A DNA stretch of 64,000 nt, from the NCBI RefSeq assembly GCF_000225705.1, contig NZ_JH126468.1, positions 184,818-248,817 on the forward strand, in the 5' to 3' direction. Position 1 is the stretch's first letter; the number at the start of each line of letters is the position of its first letter. The DNA comes from Collinsella tanakaei YIT 12063 (GTDB taxonomy: Bacteria > Actinomycetota > Coriobacteriia > Coriobacteriales > Coriobacteriaceae). Made by a program: the position numbers and the translations under genes. Positions 41,197-50,003 of this stretch are shown piece by piece. Under the pieces are notes generated by a model. It was given only the letters and a program-made list of their open reading frames with translations. It made no database searches and had not been told where the DNA came from.

Positions 41197-42612
41197 CTAA
41201 AACGAAGAGACTTTGAATGCCTCGGGGAACGTAACGGTAATGCACGTGCCCTCACCCAACTTGCTCTCCACATTTAGCTCGGCATTATGGAACACGGCCG
41301 CGTGCTTCACGATAGCAAGCCCCAGACCGGTCCCCCCGCGCGCTTTCGAACGACTCTTATCCACGCGGTAGAAACGCTCGAAAATCTTCTCACGCTCCTC
41401 CTCCGCGATGCCGATGCCCGTATCCGATACGCGAATATAGGGTCGTTCATCGCTATTGAGCCCGCAGGCCAAGAGAACGGAGCCGTCGGCCTTGTTGTAG
41501 CGAATCGCGTTGCTCGCCAAGTTGTAGACCAGCTCGTCCAACAGGCGCGGCACGCCCTCGACCACCGCGGGGCAGGAGGAAACGGTCAGCAGTACCCCCT
41601 GCTTGGCGGCGACGCCCTCAAGTCTCTGATATACGGAGTCGAGCATGCGGGGCAGGTCCACCGGCTCTCGAGTGCCCAGCACGCTCGCAGCGGCGGCATC
41701 GGCACTATGCTCGGCCTCGTCCAAATTAGACAGGGTAAGGATATCGTTAACCAGCGAGGTGAGACGCCCCGCCTCCTTATAGATACGCATGGCGAAATCA
41801 CGCTGGTCATCCTCGCTTGCCACCATACCGCTGCCAATAAGCTCCGCGTAGCCAGAGATTGCGGTAAGCGGAGTCTTGAGTTCGTGCGTAATGTTGGCAG
41901 TAAATTCGCGACGCATGCGGTCGTTGTCAGCGAGCACGCGCATCTGGCGTTTGAGCTCCTGGCGCTGATTCTCGATGCGCTCAAGCATTGGCACCATTTC
42001 CTGATAGGCATTTTCCATATTGCGCTTGGGATGATCGAGATCGACCAGCTCAAGCGGGGCGATGATCGCCTTGGCCTCGCGGCTGGCGGCCGCCCACGCA
42101 AGCAGCGCCGCCACGGCGCCCAGGCACAAAAGCGGAATGAGGAGGGTGAAAAAGATGGAGATATAGCCCTCTTGTCGCTTGGAGAGGCGTATCACGCTGC
42201 CGTCGTCCAAGCGCACCGCGTTGTACAGCATGGTCTCGCCCATAGTAGAGCTGGAGCGCTCTGATATACCGTCGCCGTCCGCCAACGCCTCGGCGATCTC
42301 CGGGCGATCAGCGTGGTTCGCCATGTCGGAGGGGCTCTCATCGCTATCGTACAAAACGGTGCCGTCATCGGCGACCAGCGTCACGCGCGTATCGCCCAGC
42401 TCGATTTGGTCGAGGAGAACATAGTCATCGCTTGCCTGGTTAAGCGCCGCCGCCACCACGTCGGTCTCTTCGCGCAGTTCCTCGTGAGTGGAATCGGCAA
42501 GATTCCCCTGCAGATACAACGTGCCCGCGACGGTGAACACCGCGATGACCGCGACGGCCATTATGAACAAGGTTGCGAAAACGCGTTGAGAAAGCGAATG
42601 GCGAGTGGTCAC
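41197..42612 (-). CDS. Sensor histidine kinase, PhoR type
   Basis: This 471-residue kinase has two N-terminal membrane helices bordering an extracellular domain of about 130 residues. It then has a HAMP-like linker, the H-box NITHELKTPLTAISGYAE, N-box LASNAIRYN, G1 DTGIGI and G2 GGTGLGLAI. The GTG at residue 3 of the open frame is preferred because GGGGCG sits 6 bp before it. It follows the response regulator by 15 bp and is probably its partner. The preceding pstB makes phosphate-starvation sensing likely. Confidence 0.88.
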   Translation of the reverse strand: MTTRHSLSQRVFATLFIMAVAVIAVFTVAGTLYLQGNLADSTHEELREETDVVAAALNQASDDYVLLDQIELGDTRVTLVADDGTVLYDSDESPSDMANHADRPEIAEALADGDGISERSSSTMGETMLYNAVRLDDGSVIRLSKRQEGYISIFFTLLIPLLCLGAVAALLAWAAASREAKAIIAPLELVDLDHPKRNMENAYQEMVPMLERIENQRQELKRQMRVLADNDRMRREFTANITHELKTPLTAISGYAELIGSGMVASEDDQRDFAMRIYKEAGRLTSLVNDILTLSNLDEAEHSADAAAASVLGTREPVDLPRMLDSVYQRLEGVAAKQGVLLTVSSCPAVVEGVPRLLDELVYNLASNAIRYNKADGSVLLACGLNSDERPYIRVSDTGIGIAEEEREKIFERFYRVDKSRSKARGGTGLGLAIVKHAAVFHNAELNVESKLGEGTCITVTFPEAFKVSSF

Positions 42613-42627
42613 AATCAACGCCCCGAA

Positions 42628-43308
42628 CTACTCTGCGCTGTCAGCCAGGCGATACCCGACGCCGCGCACCGTCTCGATGCAACCGGCGCGCTCACCCAGC
42701 TTCTGACGGAGCGTCTGCACGTGGACATCAACGGTACGCGAACCGCCATCGAAATCCCACCCCCACACGCTTTGCAGCAGGGCTTCACGGGAAAACACGA
42801 CGCCCGGCTTGCGCATAAGGTACTCAAGAAGGTCGAATTCGCGCAGGGTCAACTTGACCTCCTGCCCGTCGACCACAACCTGACGATGGCTGGGAGATAG
42901 AGAGATGCCGCCCAGAGTCAGGATGTCGGAGGTCTTTTTGGTCATGCCACCGCGACGGAGCAGTGCACGGCAACGGCTCGTAAGCTCCATCAACGAGAAG
43001 GGCTTGGTGAGGTAATCATCGGCGCCGCCGTCCAAAGCCACAACCTTATCGAGCTCCGTGTCCTTTGCGGTCAGCATCATGATGGGAACCGTTGCAGTCT
43101 CCGAAGACGAGCGCAAGCGACGAAGGATCTCAAGGCCGTCGGTGTCCGGCAGCATGATGTCGAGCAGCACGGCATCCGGCACGCGCTTTGCCACCGCCGC
43201 CTTGAACTCGCTGTCGCACGAGAACCCTTCCGCCTCGATACCCTGCTGGTGCAGGGCATATAGTGTCAAACCCCTGATGTTGTCATCGTCCTCAACGTAA
43301 TAGATCAT
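42628..43308 (-). CDS. OmpR/PhoB-family response regulator
   Basis: This 226-residue two-domain regulator has the receiver phosphorylation site in LLDIMLPDTDG (about residue 50) with the conserved MLTAKD Thr and the LTKPF Lys. Its C-terminal winged helix has REFDLLEYLMRKPGVVFSREALLQSVWGWDF and TVDVHVQTLRQKLG. GGGAGG precedes the ATG. It lies between pstB (173 bp upstream) and the PhoR-like kinase. It could control pst and the phn operon, though no Pho box was verified. Confidence 0.9.
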   Translation of the reverse strand: MIYYVEDDDNIRGLTLYALHQQGIEAEGFSCDSEFKAAVAKRVPDAVLLDIMLPDTDGLEILRRLRSSSETATVPIMMLTAKDTELDKVVALDGGADDYLTKPFSLMELTSRCRALLRRGGMTKKTSDILTLGGISLSPSHRQVVVDGQEVKLTLREFDLLEYLMRKPGVVFSREALLQSVWGWDFDGGSRTVDVHVQTLRQKLGERAGCIETVRGVGYRLADSAE

Positions 43309-43481
43309 GCCGCTCGCCTCCCGCGGATATCGTGTGGCGCCGCAGACCCATCAAGGCCTCGGCGCCCGTCAACTGCCCACACTTGTTATGCGACCAATCA
43401 TACACCGTGCCGGACGCGCCGATAACAAGGCAGCGTGCATGTCATCAAAAGCGACTCCGCAATCGGTGCGAACTCGGTCGA

Positions 43482-44345
43482 TTAGCCAAAGCGGCCGGTA
43501 AGGTAATCCTGAGTCCTGGTATCTCGCGGATTGCGGAACAGCTCACCGGTCTCAGCATGCTCAACCAACTCGCCCAACAGGAAAAACGCCACGGAGTCGG
43601 AAATACGAGACGCCTGCTGCATGTTGTGCGTGACAACAACCAGGGTGTAATGCTCTTTGAGCTCCATTGCCAGCTGCTCAATCATAACTGTAGAGATGGG
43701 ATCGAGAGCAGAGGTGGGCTCGTCCATAAGCAGGACCTCGGGCTTGACGGCAAGCGCGCGGGCGATGCACAGGCGCTGCTGCTGACCACCGGAAAGACCG
43801 AGTCCGGAACTCTTGAGCTTATCCTTTACCTCGTCCCACAGCGCCGCGCGGCGCAGAGACTCCTCGACCAAGCCATCAAGCTCATCGCGATCCTTGATAC
43901 CAAGACCGCGAGGACCGTAGGCCACGTTATCGTAGATGCTCATGGGAAACGGATTGGGGCGCTGGAAAACCATGCCCACGCGCTGACGCAGACGGGTCAC
44001 GTTGTAGTCCGCGTAGATGTCCGCGCCGTCCAGCGTGATGGAGCCCTCGATACGGCAATCCTTAACGCTATCGTTCATTCGGTTGAAGCAGCGCAGCAGC
44101 GTGGACTTGCCGCAGCCGGACGGACCGATAAACGACGTGATCTCACGATCGCGAATGGCTATATTGACGTCTTTAAGCGCATGGTGGTCGCCGTAGAACA
44201 GGTCCAGATGCTCCACGCCCAGGCGAACATCATGCTGAGGTTCGGGCGCCTTATCCGCATATACCGGAGACGCCACGGACTCCCCCATCTCAAACGCACG
44301 CGCCGCCGCGACCGCGTCCGTCCACTCCTGCTCGTTGTTTTCCAC
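43482..44345 (-). CDS. pstB: Phosphate ABC transporter ATP-binding protein PstB
   Basis: This 287-residue ATPase has Walker [20 protein letters not shown], where the FNRMND continuation is diagnostic of PstB. It also has [23 protein letters not shown], signature [14 protein letters not shown], Walker [14 protein letters not shown] and [15 protein letters not shown] at the end. An N-terminal extension of about 40 residues precedes the fold. The start is GTG with GGAGG. Remarkably, pstS, pstC, pstA and phoU are not adjacent, and an unrelated kinase gene lies upstream. Confidence 0.95.
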   Translation of the reverse strand: MENNEQEWTDAVAAARAFEMGESVASPVYADKAPEPQHDVRLGVEHLDLFYGDHHALKDVNIAIRDREITSFIGPSGCGKSTLLRCFNRMNDSVKDCRIEGSITLDGADIYADYNVTRLRQRVGMVFQRPNPFPMSIYDNVAYGPRGLGIKDRDELDGLVEESLRRAALWDEVKDKLKSSGLGLSGGQQQRLCIARALAVKPEVLLMDEPTSALDPISTVMIEQLAMELKEHYTLVVVTHNMQQASRISDSVAFFLLGELVEHAETGELFRNPRDTRTQDYLTGRFG

Positions 44346-44439
44346 TCGCTACCTCCTCATGAGCCTATTAGCTCATCAGATGGTACGTGGCACACTTCAT
44401 GCAGGTGAAAGGCAATTGTTAGGGCATTGTAATGTCAAC

Positions 44440-44464
44440 GAGAAAAGGGCCCGAAGGCCCCTTG
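44440..44464 (-). terminator. Rho-independent terminator upstream of pstB
   Basis: On the minus strand GGGCC-TTCG-GGCCC is followed by TTTTCTCG. It ends transcripts from the VanS-like kinase gene and its following spacer, about 95 bp before the pstB start. Confidence 0.8.
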
Positions 44465-44605
44465 TGTCCCGGGCAGAGGTGAACAAGAAGGCTGCGCGAT
44501 GCCTGAAACCCAACCGGCTCGCAGGCCGTGTCAACCAAGCTTGCGGGCGCGCACGCCCGCGGCAGGTTCTCCTCGTCCACATCCACCTACGGCCACCTTG
44601 GAACT
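44465..44605 (-). ncRNA. Candidate structured RNA between the VanS-like gene and pstB
   Basis: The spacer can fold into a branched structure. An outer stem CCAAG/CTTGG (44597-44601 with 44535-44539) encloses a 7-bp GC hairpin (44543-44560) and a weaker inner stem. A further CGGC/GCCG hairpin and then a terminator follow. No ORF with a ribosome binding site is present. I do not recognise an Rfam family. It may be a 3' UTR-derived RNA, an independent sRNA or a pstB leader. Confidence 0.35.
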
Positions 44606-44644
44606 ATTAGTCGGAATAGCCCGGTTGGCCTCTCGTGTATTGTC

Positions 44645-46084
44645 TCATTCCGGGAGCGTAATAGTAAAGACCGTATGCTCGGGAGTCGATATGCACTCAA
44701 TAGCTCCACCATGGGCGTTTACGATTTCCTTCGCAATGGCCAAACCAAGGCCGGCACCGCCGCGATTTGTCGCACGTGCGGCATCCAAGCGGTAAAACTT
44801 CTCAAAAATCACCTTGAGCTTTGGCGCGGGAATGGGGTCTCCCTGATTCTCAAAGCGTATGCGCACGCAGGCGGCGCCCGTCGCCGCATCCTGCTCTCGG
44901 TCCGCGCTCACCCGAATGGTCGAGCCCTCATAGCTATAAGCTATGGCGTTCTTCATGATGTTATTGAACACGCGCGCCATCTTGTCGCCATCGACCAGCA
45001 CGGTAAGCCCGGGCTCGACCTCGATAGAGGCGTCTTTTCTCTGGTCGGACAAGATGGGGTAGAACTCGTCCGCCACCTGGGCAAGCATGAGGCCCAGATC
45101 GACATAGCCGCGCGTAAGAACAATATCGTGGAAATCGAAACGGGTGATGTCGAAGAACTCCTCGATAAGAGCATCCAGGCGATGCGCCTTGTCCAGCGCA
45201 ACCCCCGTAAAACGCACGCGCTGCTCCGCGGGCAGATCGGGCGCCTCCTGCAGCAGCGACAAATAGCCCACCACACTTGCCAACGGAGTCTTGAGGTCAT
45301 GGGCCAGATAGGTAACCAGGTCGTCCTTGCGACGCGCTTCATCGGTCAGCGCCTGGGCGCTTTGGCGCTCGCGCTCGCGGACCCGGTTGATAGCGCCCTC
45401 GACCTCCAGATAGTCGCCATCCAAGTTATCCCAACTGTCACGGTGGTCCACCAGGCGATCGACCATGTGCCGAGCGATGGCGCGGTCCGCATCCTCGCGA
45501 CCGCGGTCGCGCCCAAAGTTAAACATGGCCCGTCCGGCAAAAAAGCTGCCGCAGATGGCAAGAGCCAAAAAGAAGCCGCAGAACATGAAGAAGTACTCGA
45601 TATTGAGGAACAGCGGACCGGCCGCCCGCGTCACAAGGGAACCTATGAACAGCATGGACAGCCAGGCGATGCCGCCCATGGTAACGGTGCGGCGGACGTT
45701 GACAAAGCGCTCGATGAGCATGTACCCCACCACAAACGCCACCATCGCGATAAGGATGTTCTCAAGGCCGAGCAACTCGATAAGCAGCAGGCCAAGCACC
45801 ACGCAAGAGACGATGCGGCTCTCGAACACGCGGCGTACTTTCTGGATGGCATCGTCCACCCGCTGGTCAACGCCGTCCCCCGCCCACGCGAAGTCCTGGG
45901 GCGGAGCCGCCGGCACCTGAGACTGCGCGGAGCCCGCGGCAAAAGATGGATTGGAGGCAGGTGTAGATGCCGTGGTTGCGTCGGCGCCAGCTTGACCGGG
46001 CGTGTTGGGACCGGGCGCATCCGGATCATTCGGACGACCCGTTATGGGATTGATGGGCGCGCAGTCCCCGTGCTTTTTAGCCAT
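44645..46084 (-). CDS. Sensor histidine kinase, VanS type
   Basis: This 479-residue kinase has a Pro/Ala-rich N-terminal tail of about 75 residues and four predicted membrane helices with little extracellular sequence. A dimerisation domain follows with TYLAHDLKTPLASVVGYLSLL (H-box) and FFDITRFDFHDI, both typical of VanS. The ATPase domain has NNIMKNAIAYS, FENQGDPIP and GGAGLGLAIAKEIV. The cognate VanR-type regulator is 1.6 kb upstream, separated by an AAA ATPase gene that appears inserted. Membrane-embedded sensing of cell-wall stress is the likely role. It is followed by a terminator. Confidence 0.88.
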   Translation of the reverse strand: MAKKHGDCAPINPITGRPNDPDAPGPNTPGQAGADATTASTPASNPSFAAGSAQSQVPAAPPQDFAWAGDGVDQRVDDAIQKVRRVFESRIVSCVVLGLLLIELLGLENILIAMVAFVVGYMLIERFVNVRRTVTMGGIAWLSMLFIGSLVTRAAGPLFLNIEYFFMFCGFFLALAICGSFFAGRAMFNFGRDRGREDADRAIARHMVDRLVDHRDSWDNLDGDYLEVEGAINRVRERERQSAQALTDEARRKDDLVTYLAHDLKTPLASVVGYLSLLQEAPDLPAEQRVRFTGVALDKAHRLDALIEEFFDITRFDFHDIVLTRGYVDLGLMLAQVADEFYPILSDQRKDASIEVEPGLTVLVDGDKMARVFNNIMKNAIAYSYEGSTIRVSADREQDAATGAACVRIRFENQGDPIPAPKLKVIFEKFYRLDAARATNRGGAGLGLAIAKEIVNAHGGAIECISTPEHTVFTITLPE

Positions 46085-46213
46085 GGGATACCCCTATAGA
46101 CATGGGAGCGCCGATGTGACGGGCACTCGGGCGTTTAATCTTGGTATCGAGTATATTGAGCGCTCGCGTCCATGTGTACAAAAGACTTGCTTAAGCTCGC
46201 GGTGCGCACATAG

Positions 46214-47575
46214 CTAATCTAGCAACCACTTCCACGCGGGAACAATGTGAACGACTCCGCCCTCAAACGCAACCTCGTCCTCCTCGTCCATAGTAACGAT
46301 CCAACCCTCGGGTACACCTAGCGAGCGCATGCCCGCCTGCAGGCCCAAGATTTCGCGCGCACGGGTCTTTTCATTTGACATGTCCCATGTCACCTGGACA
46401 AGCTGATACGCCTCGCCCATAAGAGGGCCGCCGACCACAAAGTCGATTTCATGGCGTATCGCGCCGGACTCAGTTACCAGCAGCCGCGAAAGGGAGCCAT
46501 GCCTGGGGCTCACGTTAACCCTTTTCATCTTATTAAAGACGGCGGTCTCCAATCGCTGCGCCTCATCCCTGCTTGCTGAAGGCGAAAACGCCATAAGCAT
46601 TCCCGGGTCGATGGCGTACACCTTTGAGGCCGATCGCGTATTGTCCGCAAGCGAACGCGAAAACTCGTTGAGCTCGAACACCAGATCAGCTTCCTGATAA
46701 TACGAGAGTAAATTAGAGAGCGTCGCCCTAGACGTCGACACGCCGGCGCTCTTAAACTGCGCCGCAAGTTTATTGATCGACAGCTCTCTGCCAGATGAGG
46801 CAAGGCACCGAGTTAGAAACCGAGAGGCCACCACCTGGTTGCGAACTCCATAACGTTCTACAACGTCCATGTTGACCGTGCGGTAGGCATATTCTTGCAA
46901 CAGAGAGATTCTATCTGCCGGAGAAAGATTTTGCGCGGCAATGAACCCTCCTCGCTCAAGGTACTCGGGCAAGAGGTTTCGCAACTGGGCGGACAACGTG
47001 CTGCCAAACACAATGGACGCGCCGGCGCCCGTGCCTTTTGCCCGTACGCCGCGAAAACGCGCATATTCCCCAAAGCTCATGGGGTACAGCTCGCGAGTTA
47101 GCGAACGTCCTCGAAACTCGCTTGCCAAGCCCGTTGACAACATTTTGGACGAGGAACCGGTAACGTACATTGTCGCTTTTTGCGTATCGATAACGCGGCG
47201 CAAGAAAGCTCCCCATTCGGGCACTTCTTGGATCTCATCAAAGAATAGGAACGCGCCCTCTGTTTTCGCTTGCGGACGCATGGCATAAAACGTGTCGAGA
47301 ACCTTCGACAGGAGCTGCGAATCATATGGCCTGAGGCGTTCGTCCTCAAAGTTGAAGTAGAGGATATTGTCGAAACTGTATCCCGCCTGAACAATGCGAT
47401 GCATTTCCTGATAGAGACGATATGTCTTTCCGCAACGGCGAACGCCCGCGACCACAATCGCAAGATTGCCACGTGCAGGAGGCTGCACGGCACCCAGGTC
47501 AAGGTCCCGCTCAAACACCTCGGGAATGCCTGTGTCGAAGAAATCCTGGATCTTCTCAGCAATTATCGAGTTCAT
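46214..47575 (-). CDS. AAA_14/DUF4143 ATPase (copy B)
   Basis: This 453-residue relative of copy A has P-loop GVRRCGKTYRLY, Walker B FLFFDEIQEVPEW, sensor VTGSSSKML, the PMSFGEYARFRG segment and a C-terminal DUF4143 domain (HEIDFVVGGPLMGEAYQLVQV; ending HIVPAWKWLLD). The two copies share architecture but differ widely in sequence, so they are not a recent duplication. The gene separates the VanR- and VanS-like genes. The ATG has only a weak GGAC upstream because a tandem inverted-repeat operator lies 10 bp before it. Confidence 0.85.
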   Translation of the reverse strand: MNSIIAEKIQDFFDTGIPEVFERDLDLGAVQPPARGNLAIVVAGVRRCGKTYRLYQEMHRIVQAGYSFDNILYFNFEDERLRPYDSQLLSKVLDTFYAMRPQAKTEGAFLFFDEIQEVPEWGAFLRRVIDTQKATMYVTGSSSKMLSTGLASEFRGRSLTRELYPMSFGEYARFRGVRAKGTGAGASIVFGSTLSAQLRNLLPEYLERGGFIAAQNLSPADRISLLQEYAYRTVNMDVVERYGVRNQVVASRFLTRCLASSGRELSINKLAAQFKSAGVSTSRATLSNLLSYYQEADLVFELNEFSRSLADNTRSASKVYAIDPGMLMAFSPSASRDEAQRLETAVFNKMKRVNVSPRHGSLSRLLVTESGAIRHEIDFVVGGPLMGEAYQLVQVTWDMSNEKTRAREILGLQAGMRSLGVPEGWIVTMDEEDEVAFEGGVVHIVPAWKWLLD

Positions 47576-47584
47576 GAGACGTCC

Positions 47585-47644
47585 AATCTTGCCACGCTAC
47601 GTTGCAAGATTTGTATACATCTTGCAATCCTACGTTGCAAGATT
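47585..47644 (-). promoter_or_regulatory. Tandem inverted-repeat operator candidate of AAA ATPase copy B
   Basis: Two inverted repeats, ATCTTGC-N11-GCAAGAT, occur at 47586-47610 and 47619-47643, exactly 33 bp apart. A 17-bp direct repeat starting CTACGTTGCAAGATTTG (47597 and 47630) covers the right half of both. The sequence is unrelated to the copy A operator, but the period is the same. Confidence 0.55.
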
Positions 47645-47710
47645 TGGTGCAATCCCTGATGCAATACTACGCACGATTGCTTGCTATATAGTCTTTTACC
47701 TGCGGTTTTT

Positions 47711-48412
47711 CTATCCCTCGATGGTATAGCCGACGCCCCAGATGTTCTTGATGAAACGCGGGCTCTGCGCGTCGTCGCCGATCTTCTCGCGCAGATGGCG
47801 GATATGCACCATCACCGTGTTGTTGGACGAGGACATGAACTCCTCGCCCCACACCGCTTGGAACAAGTCCGCGACCGGCACCACGCGCCCGCGGTTCTCA
47901 GCCAAATACAGCAAGATGGAATACTCGAGCGGCGTTAAGCGCACCGGCTTCTCGTCCACCATCACGCTACGCGAATCACGGTTGATGACAAGTCCGTTAA
48001 AGCCGATCTCAGAGGCCTCTTCCTCTGCCTGGCCGCGGGCTCCGTACTTGGTGTAGCGACGGAGCTGCGCCTTGACGCGGGCGACCAGCTCAAGCGGGCG
48101 GAAGGGCTTGACCACGTAATCGTCCGCACCCAGCGAGAGGCCCTCGATCTTGTCAGTCTGCGAGTCTCGCGCGGTCAGCATGATGACGGGATACGTATGG
48201 TTGTTGCGGATGGTGCGCAGCAGCTCGAAGCCGTCGACGTCCGGCAGCATGATGTCCAGCACCGCCAGGTCGAACTCGTTTGTCAGGATCTCTCGCGCCG
48301 CATCCGCTCCCGTGTAGGCAAGCGTTACCTGGTAGCCCTCGTTCTTTAAATAGATTCCAACCAGGTCGGTAATGGTCTTCTCGTCATCGACAACAAGGAT
48401 ATGCGCGTCCAT
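47711..48412 (-). CDS. OmpR-family response regulator, VanR type
   Basis: This 233-residue regulator has the receiver motifs ILVVDDEK, VLDIMLPDVDGFELL (phospho-Asp near residue 51), MLTARD and VVKPF. A winged helix follows with TPLEYSILLYLAENRGRVVPVADLFQAVWGEEF and NTVMVHIRHLREKIG, closely like VanR. GGGGAGG precedes the ATG at MDAHILVV; the longer frame is not real. It is divergent from the D,D-carboxypeptidase gene with about 150 bp between starts, making that gene its most likely target. Confidence 0.9.
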   Translation of the reverse strand: MDAHILVVDDEKTITDLVGIYLKNEGYQVTLAYTGADAAREILTNEFDLAVLDIMLPDVDGFELLRTIRNNHTYPVIMLTARDSQTDKIEGLSLGADDYVVKPFRPLELVARVKAQLRRYTKYGARGQAEEEASEIGFNGLVINRDSRSVMVDEKPVRLTPLEYSILLYLAENRGRVVPVADLFQAVWGEEFMSSSNNTVMVHIRHLREKIGDDAQSPRFIKNIWGVGYTIEG

Positions 48413-48563
48413 GCGACCTCCCCTTTGGGCTATCCGTCTGGCGCCAACGCGACCCCCGATTAATCGCATGGCAGCAGGTATACTCATCTTTAGCCAGTCT
48501 ACACTCATTTGCGCGCGGCGTCGCAACCGCACCGCCGGGTCACATTCTTTTAAGGTGGAAACC

Positions 48564-50003
48564 ATGCTCAAACACAGACAACCGCCGCATCGCCCCCGTA
48601 AGTTCCGCATTCGCGCCCTTGCCTCCGCTGCAACCCTTGCGCTTGTGGGAGCGCTGACGGCGCCGTCTGCCTATGCGGACGTCCGCGACACGGATATCAT
48701 CTGCGGCGCATCCTATGCGGAGCAAGCGCGCGCAGCGGAAGATCAGCCCGATATTGTTGCCGCCGCCGCGATTGTTGTTGGCCAGGACGGAACAGCCTAT
48801 TTTGAGCGCGATGCCGACGCGGAGGTAAAGATCGCCTCGCTCACCAAGGTCATGACGGCCATCATCGCGCTTGAAAATGCCCAATCTGATGACACCATAA
48901 CGGTAGACCAACGTGCGGCCACCGTTGGCCAGTCGACCGCCGACCTTAAAGAGGGCGACAAGCTCCCCCTCTCCGAGGCGCTCAAGGGCCTTATGATGCC
49001 GTCTGGCAATGACGCCGCCATGGCGATCGCAACGTCTGTGGGAGCGCTCATCGACCCGCAAAGCGATGACCCCTACCAGACTTTTATCGACGCCATGAAC
49101 ACCAAGGCGGCGGAGCTGGGCATGGACCACACGGTCTTCGCCAACCCCCATGGCCTGGACTTCGATGGCTGGGAGGGCGATTTCCACTCGACCGCGCGCG
49201 ACGTGGCAACCATGTTTGCCCACGCGATGAAAAACGAGGCGTTCCGCTCGATTGTAGCGGACACCGATAACCACATCACCGTCACCAGCGCGGACGGAAG
49301 CGAGCGCACTATAGAGCTTAAGCAGCGCAACGAGATATTGGGGCAGGATGGCAACATTGGCGGCAAGACCGGCGGCACCTACATCGCCCTTTCCAATTTT
49401 GTTGGCGCGTTCAACCGAGAGACGGGCGGCGAGATCTACACCGTTGTACTGGGCAGCGAGACCAGCGACACCCGCTGGGATGACACCCGCACCCTGGCCA
49501 ACTGGTACTACGACCACGTGGTTAGCTACCCCGTTGCCAGCAGCCGCACGCAAGCCGTAACCGCCGAGGGCACGCCGCTGGTGGGCCGCGCCGCCCATGA
49601 CGACTGGACGGACAAGACCGTCGACGTCACGCTTGCAGATCCCGAGCAGGCGATCTCGCTGTTTAGCCTGGCAGGCGATGTGGAGGCCGCGCTTGACATC
49701 GACCGGGTGCAGGGCGACGTAAAGCGCGGCGACACCGTGGGCGAACTGGTGCTGAGCCAGCAGGGCCGCGAGGTCGCGCGCGCCGAGCTTGTCGCCGCCG
49801 AGAACCAATCCGCACCCCAAGGCATCGACTGGCTTATGGTCCAGCTCGACCGTTTAGTACGCACCGTTTTGGGCGAGGACGCCACGGCTCAAAACCAAGA
49901 GCTTATAGAACCCGTCGACCCGCAGGATCTTGACGCCGTTGGCGCTGACAACAACGCCGCCAGCGACAGCGACGCCGCAGCCGCCGCGCAGCCCGCTAGC
50001 TAA
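48564..50003 (+). CDS. D-alanyl-D-alanine carboxypeptidase (peptidase S11, class A low-MW PBP)
   Basis: This 479-residue exported enzyme trims the terminal D-Ala of peptidoglycan stem peptides. A signal peptide lies at residues about 12-38 (ALASAATLALVGALTAPSAYA). The catalytic motifs are SLTK near residue 92, SGN near 147 and KTGG near 267, all intact. The C-terminal part (about 340-420) is a PBP5-like beta domain. It is followed by a low-complexity Ala/Asp tail and no clear membrane anchor beyond an amphipathic WLMVQLDRLVRTVL helix. AAGGTGG precedes the ATG. It is divergent from vanR-like and overlaps the phnPP stop by 8 bp. Confidence 0.92.
   Translation: MLKHRQPPHRPRKFRIRALASAATLALVGALTAPSAYADVRDTDIICGASYAEQARAAEDQPDIVAAAAIVVGQDGTAYFERDADAEVKIASLTKVMTAIIALENAQSDDTITVDQRAATVGQSTADLKEGDKLPLSEALKGLMMPSGNDAAMAIATSVGALIDPQSDDPYQTFIDAMNTKAAELGMDHTVFANPHGLDFDGWEGDFHSTARDVATMFAHAMKNEAFRSIVADTDNHITVTSADGSERTIELKQRNEILGQDGNIGGKTGGTYIALSNFVGAFNRETGGEIYTVVLGSETSDTRWDDTRTLANWYYDHVVSYPVASSRTQAVTAEGTPLVGRAAHDDWTDKTVDVTLADPEQAISLFSLAGDVEAALDIDRVQGDVKRGDTVGELVLSQQGREVARAELVAAENQSAPQGIDWLMVQLDRLVRTVLGEDATAQNQELIEPVDPQDLDAVGADNNAASDSDAAAAAQPAS

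Noticed and set aside
44528-46099. 523-codon open frame on the plus strand
   Set aside because: It is antisense to the VanS-like kinase, has no family resemblance and no translation start signals.
48540-49820. 426-codon open frame on the minus strand
   Set aside because: It is antisense to the D,D-carboxypeptidase, whose SxxK, SxN and KTG motifs are intact.
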